Assembly: GCA_022768865.1 (NCBI GenBank)
Contig: JALELH010000108.1
Location: forward strand, 1 to 33,440
Origin: Spirochaetia bacterium
Lineage (GTDB): Bacteria; Spirochaetota; Spirochaetia; Treponematales; Treponemataceae
DNA length: 33,440 nt
Direction of reading: 5' to 3'
Both the position numbers and the translations under genes were made by a program. Position 1 is the stretch's first letter, and every line of letters starts with the position of its first letter. This document shows positions 21,884 through 30,899 of this stretch, piece by piece. Below the pieces are notes generated by a model. The model saw only the letters and a program-made list of their open reading frames with translations. It searched no databases and was not told the origin of the DNA.

Positions 21884-24112
21884 TTACGGACGCAGGTTTT
21901 TAAAAAGCTTCTGCAGGTTTGTTTCAAATTCATCTGTTGCATTATGAAGCTTCTTTAAAAATCCGTCTTCATCAATGGTGCCTAAAACAGCTTCTTTCTC
22001 TGCTTCGTTTCTGTAAGTTATGGAACGGAAATAATCAGTAAAATCTTTTTCACGGACCTGAATGGAAGATTCCAGCATATTCACGGAAACAAAGGCAACG
22101 TCTGTAAGGAACTTGTCAAAATCAGTTTTTGTAAAATACTCTATGGATTTTGAATAAAGCCATTCAATGACATAAAGTGCATAGCGGGCCTTATAGTCCA
22201 CATAAGATGATTCACATTGATCATAAAATTCATGAACTTCTTTCCAGGTATTAATTTCACCCTGCTTTACCTTATAAAATAATTCCTGAACTTTTCCGCA
22301 AGGCATAACCTGTCCGCCCACGTTAAGCCATTCTGTAAAAAGAGGAATGTTTTTTATTTCTGAAATATCTTCTAAAGTCAGGCTTTCACGATTTTTGCCA
22401 AGAACATAATTCATAAGGCATTCTGCGGCAAAATATTTTAAAACCCTTCTGTATTCCCTATAGGCCTGAGATGGTTTATAAATCAATGCGCCGTACTTTT
22501 TCTGGCATCTGTCATCAGCAAGAAGGAAATTTGCATCATGTGCTTTATGCAGAAAATCCTTGGCAACAATATAAATGTCATCTGGCTGACACTCAGAAAT
22601 TTTCTGCCTGTATTCATTAAGGAAATCTTCAGACGGCATGGATTTTGTATACTTTTTGCATTCACTTTCCGGCATTTTCAGATATCTGCCTGTAAGTTCA
22701 ATAAGCCTGTTAATTGAAGAAAGAATTTCCTGAACAGAATCCGGAGCCAGAGGATTTGTTTCTATGTGCTGGACAATTTTAAAACGCCTGTCACGAGCCT
22801 TAAACTTATATTTATTGCGCACAATGGCAAACATATTGTATAAAAACCAGTATGCAGGAACAACGTGAATTGCATTATCTTCAACAGCAGGAGCAATCAA
22901 AGAAAATGGATAAGTAATGTTAAGTTCATTTCTGTAAGTTCCTTTAGAAGCAAGAACAAAAGAAGCAAAACGGCTGTCAAACTTAAAATCAGAACAAAGG
23001 CCAGGCCAGAAACCGCGGCCGGCAATCATTTCGCAATCCGGGCTTCTTGAATTGTGATTGGAACCAATTGTTGCGGCACTTGCAATATTTGACTGGCCCA
23101 TAATCGTAGAAGCAATCAAAAAAGAAGAATTGTGATGCTGTTCATGGAAAGGAAAAATCAGGTTGTTTAAAAGTTCACAGCAGGAAACAGTAGAATTGTC
23201 TCCAAGAACAGAGTTTAAAAGCCTTGCTCCATACTTTAACTGACAGTTTCTGCCCATTACAAAACGGACAGCAGCAGCCTGATAAAATACATGGCATCCA
23301 TAGCCCATAATGCCGTTTACCATTTCTACACCTTCCCCAATCTGACTTGGTTCATCGGCAGAAGACAGTATTGTAATATTCTTTAATTTTAAGGCGCCTT
23401 TTATGTAAGCATAGGAACCGATTTTTACATCTTTTATGGTTATGGAATTTTTTACAACAGCATCATCTTCAACAATACCGAATGTATTTCTTTCCTTTGA
23501 TTTACCATATTCCGTAAGTTCAACAAAACGCTGCATAAGCTTTTTATCTTCCCGGAATCTGGACCACAAAAAAGCATCGGCAGGAATTAAATCAGTAAAA
23601 GGAAGAATGGAACGGTTGCCGTTTTCATTGCCAACACCAATCCAGATTCTTACGTCTTCTTTTTCACCGTCTTTTAAAAGCCCTTCACCAAATTTAGAAT
23701 GGTTTGTACAGGACATTTCCTGAATATTAAAAAGAATAACCCTGTTTCCTATTCTATAATTTACAAGATATTTTACATTATGAATGGCACAGTTGTCTCC
23801 CGTAACAACATCGCGCAAAATGGATCTGGAGATTCCAACAGGAAGGCTTAATTCATGATAAGACAAATTGCTGTCTGTAATATCTCCAAGAATAACAAAA
23901 CCAGAAAAATCATTATCTTTTAAAAGTTCTGCATTAAAGCAGCCTTCTTTTTCAGAAACAAAAATATTCTTCCATAAAGAATCAGAAGAATGATTACCAT
24001 TTGACTTTAATACTGCAATTTCTTCGCCTGTTAAATTTCGTTTTCCCTTAAGAAGTTCAGGGTCTATTTTTAGCTTAATATTTTTTTCACTATTTGGTAC
24101 AACTCTTGCCAT
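21884..24112 (-). CDS. DUF4954-family protein with a predicted left-handed beta-helix
   Basis: This 742-aa protein matches my recollection of DUF4954, found in Bacteroidetes and treponemes. An N-terminal RNLTGEEIAVLKSNG-like segment precedes hexapeptide-type repeats (for example IGSYAYIKGALKLKNITIL, LLNSVLGDNSTVSCCELLNN). Next comes a conserved block (HEQHHNSSFLIAST, GSNHNSRSPDCE), then a helical C-terminal third. Left-handed beta-helix proteins often bind nucleotide-sugars or transfer acyl groups, but no function is established for this family. The ATG at 24112 is chosen because a consensus promoter ends 7 nt before it; a TTG at 24148 falls on that promoter's -35. It is divergent from, and its promoter interlocks with, that of the M16-like gene. 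Confidence 0.85.
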   Translation of the reverse strand: MARVVPNSEKNIKLKIDPELLKGKRNLTGEEIAVLKSNGNHSSDSLWKNIFVSEKEGCFNAELLKDNDFSGFVILGDITDSNLSYHELSLPVGISRSILRDVVTGDNCAIHNVKYLVNYRIGNRVILFNIQEMSCTNHSKFGEGLLKDGEKEDVRIWIGVGNENGNRSILPFTDLIPADAFLWSRFREDKKLMQRFVELTEYGKSKERNTFGIVEDDAVVKNSITIKDVKIGSYAYIKGALKLKNITILSSADEPSQIGEGVEMVNGIMGYGCHVFYQAAAVRFVMGRNCQLKYGARLLNSVLGDNSTVSCCELLNNLIFPFHEQHHNSSFLIASTIMGQSNIASAATIGSNHNSRSPDCEMIAGRGFWPGLCSDFKFDSRFASFVLASKGTYRNELNITYPFSLIAPAVEDNAIHVVPAYWFLYNMFAIVRNKYKFKARDRRFKIVQHIETNPLAPDSVQEILSSINRLIELTGRYLKMPESECKKYTKSMPSEDFLNEYRQKISECQPDDIYIVAKDFLHKAHDANFLLADDRCQKKYGALIYKPSQAYREYRRVLKYFAAECLMNYVLGKNRESLTLEDISEIKNIPLFTEWLNVGGQVMPCGKVQELFYKVKQGEINTWKEVHEFYDQCESSYVDYKARYALYVIEWLYSKSIEYFTKTDFDKFLTDVAFVSVNMLESSIQVREKDFTDYFRSITYRNEAEKEAVLGTIDEDGFLKKLHNATDEFETNLQKLFKNLRP

Positions 24113-24119
24113 GCAGTCA

Positions 24120-24148
24120 ATTCTAACGGTAATTGGATAAAAAAGCAA
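24120..24148 (-). promoter_or_regulatory. Promoter of the DUF4954 gene
   Basis: On the minus strand: TTGCTT (24143-24148), a 17-bp spacer, TAGAAT (24120-24125), 7 nt, then ATG at 24112. A leaderless transcript is predicted. The box pattern is the same as that of the promoter at 14261-14289. Confidence 0.65.
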
Positions 24149-24161
24149 TTTTCAATAAAAT
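24133..24161 (+). promoter_or_regulatory. Promoter of the M16-like gene
   Basis: TTGGAT (24133-24138), a 17-bp spacer and TAAAAT (24156-24161) end 6 nt before the ATG at 24168. This footprint overlaps the divergent promoter at 24120-24148 by 16 bp, so the two probably exclude each other. Confidence 0.65.
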
Positions 24162-24167
24162 TAAAAC

Positions 24168-26951
24168 ATGAAGTCAATAAAAAAAATTGCTGCACTTTGT
24201 TTAATTTTATTTTTTTCAGCACTTTCCTTTGCAGAAACTGAAACCATATCTGTAGAAAACAGCAGGCTAAACATCAATGTCTTTACATTAAAAAACGGAC
24301 TTACGTTTTTTGCCATTCAGGATAAAACAAATGCACTGGTTAAGGCAGATTTTGTATGCCGTGCCGGATTTTCCAGCCAGACTTCTTCTACATGCGGATT
24401 CTATAAACTGTATTCAAGGATATTGACTGAAAGTGCAAAAAAGGAATTTCCTGAATTTTTTAACCATATTGACTTTCAAAGTGAATGCAAATCTGAAAGC
24501 ACTGTTTATACTTCAACCATGCCTGCTGAAGAAGTTGCTTCATACCTAAAGAATATGTCGCAGATTTTTTCTGATACAGCATTTGATGATGGCTTAATAG
24601 AAAAAAATATTAAGGAAATGAAAAAAGAAATATCAGATTATGCTGCAGGCACAGCAGGTTTTATAAACAGCTCAATAGATGCAGTCATATTCAAAAGTGA
24701 ACCATGGAAACACGATTCAGGCATTTACCCTGCAATTTTTTCTGACTACAGCATTTCACAGACAAGGACAATTTTAACCAGCATAAAGGAAACCTATTAC
24801 ACACCGGAAAACTGTGCCCTTTTTATTACAGGGAATGTAAACCCGGAAGAACTTGAAGAAATTGCAGAAAAAGAATTTTCTATATGGAAGGTAAACCGTA
24901 AAAACTCCATTCTTAATTTTATTCCGGAAAAAGAAAGTACAGAAACAGAAAATAAAAAATACGTTCTTGTCTCAGATGCTTTTTCCAAGGACCTGACGCA
25001 GATTGTAGTTCAGTTTACGGCAATGGATTTTACCAGGTGCCAGATTCTTGCAACTGCCATGAACATGGACGATTCCACTTATAAAAATACCCTTATATCA
25101 GATAAAGATTTTTTTATACGGGGACCGGAATATATTTCTGCAGCAAGTGCAGGCGCAAAAGGATGCAACAGGTTAATCATTCAGTCACTTTTAGAAGAAA
25201 ACGGAAATAAAACATCCATTGCCGGACAGGCAGAATCTTTTGTAAAAATTTCAAAAGAAGCAGCAAAACTTTCTCATGAAGAATTTACAAAATCACAGAA
25301 TAAACTTATTAAAGACTTTAACTTAAACAGAAACAGCAGCCTTTTTTTAACGGAACAGCTTGCATCATTCTGGCAAAACGGACAGTGGACAGTTCCTGAA
25401 GAATTTTACAACAGCTTTATTGCCAGTTTTTATAGAATACAAAATGAAACTGAAGAAGAAACAGCAAATCAAATTGAACAGGAAGTTCCTTTTGTCTTTT
25501 TACTGATAAACACAAAGAAATATACTGAACAGAAAAAACATTTTGACGAAGCTGGTTATGTAAAAATTGACGAGACAAACAGTTCCTGGTGGAAAAATGA
25601 AGTTCTAGCAAAAAAAGCTGAAGCAGAAAAAAAACAGCTGCTCATCGAAGAAAAAAAAGGAGATACAAAAATAATAAAGGCAAAGCCTGCAGAAATTTTC
25701 TATGCTTCTGCAATAAAATCCATAAAAGAAAAAAAACTAAGCAACGGCATTCCGGTTTTAGTAAAAGAAAATAAAAATTCAGAAACAGTCTGCGTTTCCA
25801 TTGCCATACAGGGCGGCATGATGGCAAGTCCAGTAAACGAAAAAAACTTAAGGACAATTCTAACAGCAGCCCTTGCTAAAAATTCAAATATAGAAAATGC
25901 AAAAGCAGAAACTAAAGAAACTGTTTCATATTTGACTTATGAAGTTGAAAAAGAAGATTTTGAAGATTCCCTAAAAAAAATAACAGATGCACTTGTTTAC
26001 GGAGACATAAAGCCGGTGCAGGCAGACAGACTTTTTGCAGAAGAAAATTGCCGCATCTTCATGGAAGACAGTGACCTTGGATCCCAGTTAAAGCGCAATG
26101 TGTTTGCATATCTTTACAGGGATACAAAAATAGGACAGATGTACAGGGATTATGAAAATAAAAACAACACGGCTTCTTATCAGTCACTGCTGACGGGCTA
26201 CACGGAATTTCTGGATGCTTCTCTTTATTCCATTGTAATCTGCGGAAACATAGATTCAGAAACAGCATTTGATCCTGCAGAAAAAGCCTTTGGAATTTTA
26301 AAGGAACAGAAAAACAGAAATGAAAATCAGGTCGACTTTCCAAAACCTGCATGGAAAAACAAGGAACGCAAAGTTCAGTTAAGGCATTTATATTCATCGG
26401 ATTTGCCGCCGGAACTTGCACCAAAAGAATCTCCCTTTCTTGTTCCTACAAAAGAATTTCTGGACCCGGTACAGCTTTATTTTGCCGCTCCGGAAGATAA
26501 AACAGAACTTGAAAAATTCAATGCACTGCTTATGGAAATCAGCAGCAGAATCGATAAAGAAACATATTCTTACTGCAAGTATTACAGTGCAACAAAACTA
26601 ATACCCGTCGGTTACATTCACGGAAATAAAATAAAAAAAAGTGAAGCCTTTGTAAAACTTTATAAAAAACACAGGAATGCACTCCTTGAAGAACTGACAG
26701 ATAAAGAACAAAGGGCGGATACTTTAAGAACAATTAAAAGCCGCTATGAAATGAATATGCTTGAAAAAACTTCTACAAATGAAGGAACGGCAGAACTTCT
26801 GCAGCAGGGAATTGCAGATGGAAATGCAACAGATTTTCTTATAAGTTACCTTGAAATTGAAAATTCAAAGGCAAAAAGTTTTTATGAAATATTGATTAAA
26901 TATATTCCTGAAACACCTTTAATGAAAGTTCGTTCAGTAGATTCAAAATAA
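24168..26951 (+). CDS. Exported M16-like (insulinase fold) protein lacking the zinc motif
   Basis: This 927-aa protein has a signal peptide (cleavage near LSFA, residue 22) and two M16-type halves. The first (about 35-250) includes LKNGLTFFAI and YTPENCALFITGNVNPEELE. A second NGIPVLVKENKNSETVCVSIAIQGG-type domain starts at about residue 520. Active M16 enzymes carry HxxEH in the first domain; here the aligned stretch is GFYKLYSR (77-84), with Lys80, Ser83 and Arg84 in place of His, Glu and His. I find no HxxEH elsewhere, so it is probably catalytically dead. The substrate or partner is unknown. It faces the convergent apt gene with a 4-bp gap. Confidence 0.8.
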   Translation: MKSIKKIAALCLILFFSALSFAETETISVENSRLNINVFTLKNGLTFFAIQDKTNALVKADFVCRAGFSSQTSSTCGFYKLYSRILTESAKKEFPEFFNHIDFQSECKSESTVYTSTMPAEEVASYLKNMSQIFSDTAFDDGLIEKNIKEMKKEISDYAAGTAGFINSSIDAVIFKSEPWKHDSGIYPAIFSDYSISQTRTILTSIKETYYTPENCALFITGNVNPEELEEIAEKEFSIWKVNRKNSILNFIPEKESTETENKKYVLVSDAFSKDLTQIVVQFTAMDFTRCQILATAMNMDDSTYKNTLISDKDFFIRGPEYISAASAGAKGCNRLIIQSLLEENGNKTSIAGQAESFVKISKEAAKLSHEEFTKSQNKLIKDFNLNRNSSLFLTEQLASFWQNGQWTVPEEFYNSFIASFYRIQNETEEETANQIEQEVPFVFLLINTKKYTEQKKHFDEAGYVKIDETNSSWWKNEVLAKKAEAEKKQLLIEEKKGDTKIIKAKPAEIFYASAIKSIKEKKLSNGIPVLVKENKNSETVCVSIAIQGGMMASPVNEKNLRTILTAALAKNSNIENAKAETKETVSYLTYEVEKEDFEDSLKKITDALVYGDIKPVQADRLFAEENCRIFMEDSDLGSQLKRNVFAYLYRDTKIGQMYRDYENKNNTASYQSLLTGYTEFLDASLYSIVICGNIDSETAFDPAEKAFGILKEQKNRNENQVDFPKPAWKNKERKVQLRHLYSSDLPPELAPKESPFLVPTKEFLDPVQLYFAAPEDKTELEKFNALLMEISSRIDKETYSYCKYYSATKLIPVGYIHGNKIKKSEAFVKLYKKHRNALLEELTDKEQRADTLRTIKSRYEMNMLEKTSTNEGTAELLQQGIADGNATDFLISYLEIENSKAKSFYEILIKYIPETPLMKVRSVDSK

Positions 26952-26955
26952 AATG

Positions 26956-27495
26956 CTACTCTGCCATGTAGTCTACTAAGGTCGTAACTTCAATACCTTC
27001 AAGGGCTTTGTTAAAGTTAAGGAATGGCAGACCTATTACGCCAAAAACATCCGTAACTTTTGCTCCGCCCTGTGCCATAAGTTTTACGGCAGCCTTTAAA
27101 GTTCCGCCTGTTGCAATCAAGTCGTCAATAAGAAGAATATTCTGATTTTTTTCTACATCCGCTGTATGAACTTCAATTTCTGCAGAACCATACTCAAGGT
27201 CATATTTCTGAGAATATGTCTTACCCGGAAGCTTTCCTTTCTTACGGATTAAAATTAAAGGGATGCCCATTTTCTCTGCAAAGCATGAAGCAAAAATAAA
27301 ACCGCGGCTTTCAATGCCTGCAACGGCATCAATTTTTTTATCCCTGTAGATTTCACACATACGGTCTATTGTATATCTGAATTCTTCAGGATGCCTTAAA
27401 ATGCCCGTAATGTCATAAAAGAGAACACCCTTTTTAGGAAAGTCAGGTACACGTCCTATTACCTTGTCAAGTTTAGCAAAATCTTTCTGTTCCAT
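26956..27495 (-). CDS. apt: Adenine phosphoribosyltransferase
   Basis: This 179-aa enzyme makes AMP from adenine and PRPP in purine salvage and has the usual length. The PRPP-binding loop is ILLIDDLIATGGT (120-132), and VAGIESRGFIFA (58-69) is the second family motif. Its ATG directly follows the tyrA stop, with a Shine-Dalgarno (AAGGTGG) inside the tyrA end, so the two are translated together. Linkage of purine salvage to aromatic synthesis is positional only. Confidence 0.95.
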   Translation of the reverse strand: MEQKDFAKLDKVIGRVPDFPKKGVLFYDITGILRHPEEFRYTIDRMCEIYRDKKIDAVAGIESRGFIFASCFAEKMGIPLILIRKKGKLPGKTYSQKYDLEYGSAEIEVHTADVEKNQNILLIDDLIATGGTLKAAVKLMAQGGAKVTDVFGVIGLPFLNFNKALEGIEVTTLVDYMAE

Positions 27496-28395
27496 TTATT
27501 TTTCCACCTTCATGTCTTTTCTTGCCATTTCAATTCTTTTTACGCGGACTTCTTCAAGATAATTTTTTGTTCCTTCTGCGTCGTCGCTTTTAATCAAATT
27601 CTTAAGCACATCTAAAGACCTTTCAAAGTTTTCAATATGGCCAAGAAGTTCAGCCTTATTGGAAAGAAAAAGTTCAGTCCATAAAGGAGCATTAATCATG
27701 GCAATGCGGGTAAGGTCTTCAAAACTGCCGCCGCCAAACTGAGTAACCTTTGCATCTTCTGCACTATTTACAAGAGCACTTGCTATGACATGACAAAGCT
27801 GAGACGTAAAGGCAATCTTATGGTCATGAACCCTGCCGTCAGTTTCAACAATCTGAGTAAATCCCATTTCAGTAATAAGACGCTTAAACTGTTCAATATC
27901 ATCTGCCTTATTGCTTTTCAACGGCATAATAATGTAGTTATGATTTTTAAAAAATGCAGCGTTACTTGCAGAATAGCCTTCTTTTTCTCCTCCTGCCATA
28001 GGGTGTCCCGGAATAAAATCAAAGTTACCGCTTTCAATTTCTGTAATGCGGTCAAATATTTCAGCCTTTACGCCGTTAATGTCAGTTACAATTGAATCTT
28101 TCTTAAAAGAATTTTTATGAGCTGCAAGAAAATCAACGGTCATGTGGGGATAAAAACATACAAAGACAAAATCACACTGCCGAAGCAGTTCGTCAACTGT
28201 ATCAAGAGTATCAAAATCATCCAGAACATGTTCTTTTTTTGCAAGTTCAAGGGCAGCAGCGTTCCTTGTAGAAGCAAGAATTTTACCTTTTGATTCACTT
28301 GTGCAAAGAATATTCTGGCGGATAGACTTTGCAATGGAACCGCCCATTAACCCAAGACCAACAATTCCGTAAGTAAGTTCGCTAAGTTTTTTCAT
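27496..28395 (-). CDS. tyrA: Prephenate dehydrogenase family protein
   Basis: This 299-aa NAD(P)-dependent enzyme carries the Rossmann motif GLGLMGGS (13-20) and the family motif GHPMAGGEKEGY (about 139-150). It is expected to decarboxylate prephenate or arogenate oxidatively toward tyrosine. No chorismate mutase or ACT domain is seen, so it is a simple, single-domain form. It lies 3 bp after aroF and directly before apt. Coenzyme and substrate preference (prephenate or arogenate) cannot be read from the sequence. Confidence 0.9.
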   Translation of the reverse strand: MKKLSELTYGIVGLGLMGGSIAKSIRQNILCTSESKGKILASTRNAAALELAKKEHVLDDFDTLDTVDELLRQCDFVFVCFYPHMTVDFLAAHKNSFKKDSIVTDINGVKAEIFDRITEIESGNFDFIPGHPMAGGEKEGYSASNAAFFKNHNYIIMPLKSNKADDIEQFKRLITEMGFTQIVETDGRVHDHKIAFTSQLCHVIASALVNSAEDAKVTQFGGGSFEDLTRIAMINAPLWTELFLSNKAELLGHIENFERSLDVLKNLIKSDDAEGTKNYLEEVRVKRIEMARKDMKVEK

Positions 28396-28398
28396 AAT

Positions 28399-29433
28399 TT
28401 ACATTGTTTTATTTTCTACAGCAGCATACTTTCCAAGTTTTTTCATAAGTTCGTCAAACATAGAAGGATTAAGCTGCTGGGAAGCATCGCTCCATGCTTT
28501 TTCAGGATTACAGTGAACTTCAATTTCAAGACCGTCACAACCTGCAGCAACAGAAGCGCATGCCAAAGTTCCAACCATCCATCTGATTCCTGAAGCATGA
28601 CTTGGATCAAGAACAACAGGCAGGTGGCTTACTTTATGGAGGTATGGAACGGCACTTACATCAAGACAATTTCTTGTATATGAATCGTAAGTGCGGATGC
28701 CGCGTTCGCAAAGAATTACATTTTCATTTCCGTTTGCCATAATGTATTCGGCAGACATAAGAAGTTCCTGAATTGTTCCGGAAAGACCGCGCTTAAGCAA
28801 AACAGGTTTTCCAAAACGTCCAAGTTCCTTAAGCAAGTCAAAGTTCTGAAAGTTTCTTGCTCCTATCTGAATTAAATCTACATTATGGAAATTTCCGATT
28901 TCGCTGATTGCCATAAGTTCCGTGCAGATTGGAAGACCCGTTTCTTTTTTTGCAAGTTCAAGAAGCCTGATGCCGTCTTTGCCCATTCCCTGAAAACTAT
29001 ATGGAGAAGTTCTTGGCTTATATGCACCGCCTCTGAGAATCCTTGCACCGGATGCCTTTACGGCACGTGCTGCATTTAAAATCTGTTCTTCCCCTTCTAC
29101 GGCACATGGTCCTGCAATTACAGGAACTGTTTTACCGTCGCCGATTAAGCAGGGAGTCACGCCTGTCTGATTTCCGCCGATTTCAATGACTGTGTTATCA
29201 GGATGGAATTCACGGCTGGCCATTTTATATGGAGAAGAAACACGTTCTGCACTTTCTACAATTTCATTACTTAAAAAATCACGTGGATCAAACTTTGAAG
29301 TGTCTCCTAAAAGACCTACAATAGTCTTTTCAACACCTTTAACAATATGACAATCCAGACCTTTTGATTTAATGTCACTGATGAAATCATTAATTTTAGA
29401 TTCGCCAAAACCATTCTTAAGAACAACAATCAT
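28399..29433 (-). CDS. aroF: 3-deoxy-7-phosphoheptulonate synthase (type I beta)
   Basis: This 344-aa enzyme joins phosphoenolpyruvate and erythrose 4-phosphate in the first step of the shikimate pathway. An N-terminal ferredoxin-like domain (1-70, MIVVLKNGFGESKINDF start) is typical of the I-beta enzymes of Bacillus and Thermotoga and can serve in allosteric control. Catalytic landmarks are VIAGPCAVEGEEQI (about 109-122) and RGGAYKPRTSPYSFQG (about 138-153). A GGAG Shine-Dalgarno lies 8 nt before the ATG. It starts the close-packed run aroF-tyrA-apt, 61 bp after metY. Confidence 0.94.
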   Translation of the reverse strand: MIVVLKNGFGESKINDFISDIKSKGLDCHIVKGVEKTIVGLLGDTSKFDPRDFLSNEIVESAERVSSPYKMASREFHPDNTVIEIGGNQTGVTPCLIGDGKTVPVIAGPCAVEGEEQILNAARAVKASGARILRGGAYKPRTSPYSFQGMGKDGIRLLELAKKETGLPICTELMAISEIGNFHNVDLIQIGARNFQNFDLLKELGRFGKPVLLKRGLSGTIQELLMSAEYIMANGNENVILCERGIRTYDSYTRNCLDVSAVPYLHKVSHLPVVLDPSHASGIRWMVGTLACASVAAGCDGLEIEVHCNPEKAWSDASQQLNPSMFDELMKKLGKYAAVENKTM

Positions 29434-29494
29434 TGTAATATCTCCAAAAATAAATATTTACGCAATCAGGATTCAGACAGCCGGAAAACTCAAA

Positions 29495-30769
29495 TTAATT
29501 TTCAAGGGCGTTCTTCAAATCTGCAATAATATCTTCTACGTTTTCAACACCTACAGAAAGACGAACCATATCCGGCCTTACGCCACAGTCAATAAGTTCC
29601 TGATCAGAAAGCTGACGGTGCGTAGCACTTGCCGGATGCAGAACGCAAGTATGGCTGTCTGCAACGTGTGTTGCTATCATACCAATTTTAAGCTTTCCCA
29701 TAAAGTCCTCTGCTGCTTTTCTTCCGCCCTTAACGCCAAAACTGATTACGCCGCAGGTTCCTTTTGGCATATATTTTTTTGCAATGTCATAATATTTGTC
29801 ACCTTCAAGGCCAGGATAATTAACCCAATCAACATTAGGATGATTTTTAAGGAACCTGGCTATGGCAACAGCATTGGCAACATGACGTTCTACCCTTAAA
29901 GGAAGGGATTCAAGACCAAGATTAAGAAGATAGGAATTCATAGGAGACGGAACACAGCCAAAGTCGCGCATAAGCTGAGCCATGCACTTTGTAATAAAAG
30001 CACCGCCCTGACCGAACTTTTCTGCATAGGTAATTCCGTGGTAACTTTCATCCGCCGTGCAAAGTCCAGGAAATTTTTCTTTATGAGCCATCCAGTCAAA
30101 TTTTCCGCTGTCTACGATACAGCCGCCAACGGTTGCATCGTGACCGTCCATATATTTTGTTGTGGAATGAGTTACAATGTCTGCACCCCATTCAAAAGGA
30201 CGGCAGTTTACAGGAGTTGCAAAAGTGTTGTCTACAATAAGGGGAACACCGTGACTGTGTGCTGCCTTTGCAAACTTTTCAAAATCAAAAACAACCAGAG
30301 AAGGATTTGCAATAGTTTCGCCAAAAACTACTTTGGTATTAGGCTTAAATGCAGCATTAAGTTCTTCTTCTGAACAGTCCGGATTTACAAAAGTAAAATC
30401 AATGCCCATTTTGCGCATTGTAACGTTAAAAAGATTGAATGTTCCGCCGTAAATTGCAGATGAAGCAATAACGTGGTCGCCTGCAGATGCAAGATTAAAC
30501 ACAGCCATAAGATTTGCAGCCTGACCTGATGAAGTCAAAATTGCAGCAGTTCCGCCTTCCAAAGCACAGATTTTTTTTGCCACATAATCGTTTGTAGGAT
30601 TTGCAAGCCTTGTATAAAAATATCCGTCTGCTTCAAGGTCAAAAAGCTTGCCCATGTCTGCACTGGAATCATATTTAAAAGTTGTGCTCTGAATTATTGG
30701 AATCATGCGTGGTTCGCCGTTTTTTGGTTCATAACCTGCATGAATACATTTTGTTTCAATTTCTGACAT
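29495..30769 (-). CDS. metY: O-acetylhomoserine sulfhydrylase (homocysteine synthase)
   Basis: This 424-aa PLP enzyme of the Cys/Met-metabolism family makes homocysteine (possibly cysteine) from the O-acetyl amino acid and sulfide. The PLP lysine is in THSTTKYMDGH (Lys205 from this start). The long form with ICALEGGTAAILTSSGQAAN and the C-terminal HTCVLHPASATHRQL is typical of MetY rather than MetB/MetC. The ATG at 30769 is chosen because GGAG lies 7 nt upstream; an in-frame ATG at 30781 would put that Shine-Dalgarno inside the gene. A cluster of GCCTT/AAGGC palindromes lies just upstream. Confidence 0.92.
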   Translation of the reverse strand: MSEIETKCIHAGYEPKNGEPRMIPIIQSTTFKYDSSADMGKLFDLEADGYFYTRLANPTNDYVAKKICALEGGTAAILTSSGQAANLMAVFNLASAGDHVIASSAIYGGTFNLFNVTMRKMGIDFTFVNPDCSEEELNAAFKPNTKVVFGETIANPSLVVFDFEKFAKAAHSHGVPLIVDNTFATPVNCRPFEWGADIVTHSTTKYMDGHDATVGGCIVDSGKFDWMAHKEKFPGLCTADESYHGITYAEKFGQGGAFITKCMAQLMRDFGCVPSPMNSYLLNLGLESLPLRVERHVANAVAIARFLKNHPNVDWVNYPGLEGDKYYDIAKKYMPKGTCGVISFGVKGGRKAAEDFMGKLKIGMIATHVADSHTCVLHPASATHRQLSDQELIDCGVRPDMVRLSVGVENVEDIIADLKNALEN

Positions 30770-30790
30770 CTTTGTCTCCATATATATTGA

Positions 30791-30796
30791 ATTATA
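30791..30796 (-). promoter_or_regulatory. -10 box of metY
   Basis: A perfect TATAAT on the minus strand lies about 22 bp before the metY ATG, giving a leader of about 15 nt with a Shine-Dalgarno. No good -35 is seen; the palindrome at 30806-30823 occupies its place, which would suit a repressor or activator. Confidence 0.5.
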
Positions 30797-30802
30797 AATT
30801 TT

Positions 30803-30843
30803 GCCTTAAAGGCGTGCCTTTAACTATAATCAAGGCATGGCCT
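30803..30843. promoter_or_regulatory. Palindrome cluster upstream of metY (operator candidate)
   Basis: TTAAAGGCGTGCCTTTAA (30806-30823) is an 18-bp palindrome imperfect only at its central GT. It overlaps a second palindrome, GCCTTAAAGGC (30803-30813). Further AAGGC (30832-30836) and GCCT (30840-30843) half sites follow. Five related half sites fall in about 40 bp where the -35 of metY should be. Confidence 0.5.
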
Positions 30844-30872
30844 AAGGTAAATTATAATAAACTTATTATTAG

Positions 30873-30899
30873 TTATAGTTTGTATTTATAGCCACACAT
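30873..30899 (-). CDS. Possible 8-residue ORF in the metY leader region
   Basis: MCGYKYKL with a stop codon is preceded by AGGAG at 8-nt spacing. It lies between the RNB gene and metY on the same strand. It could be a leader peptide sensing cysteine, but it has a single Cys codon, and the ORF may be chance. Confidence 0.25.
   Translation of the reverse strand: MCGYKYKL

Noticed and set aside
24113..24148. TTG start at 24148 for the DUF4954 gene
   Set aside because: The codons would be inside a consensus promoter; the ATG at 24112 has the expected spacing.
26059..26424. 121-codon minus-strand frame inside the M16-like gene
   Set aside because: It lies wholly opposite a coherent long gene and has no start signals.
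29372..29899. 175-codon plus-strand frame across the metY/aroF junction
   Set aside because: It is antisense to both enzyme genes, has no promoter or ribosome site, and has shadow-type composition.
30770..30781. ATG at 30781 as the metY start
   Set aside because: The Shine-Dalgarno GGAG lies downstream of it and is correctly placed for the ATG at 30769.
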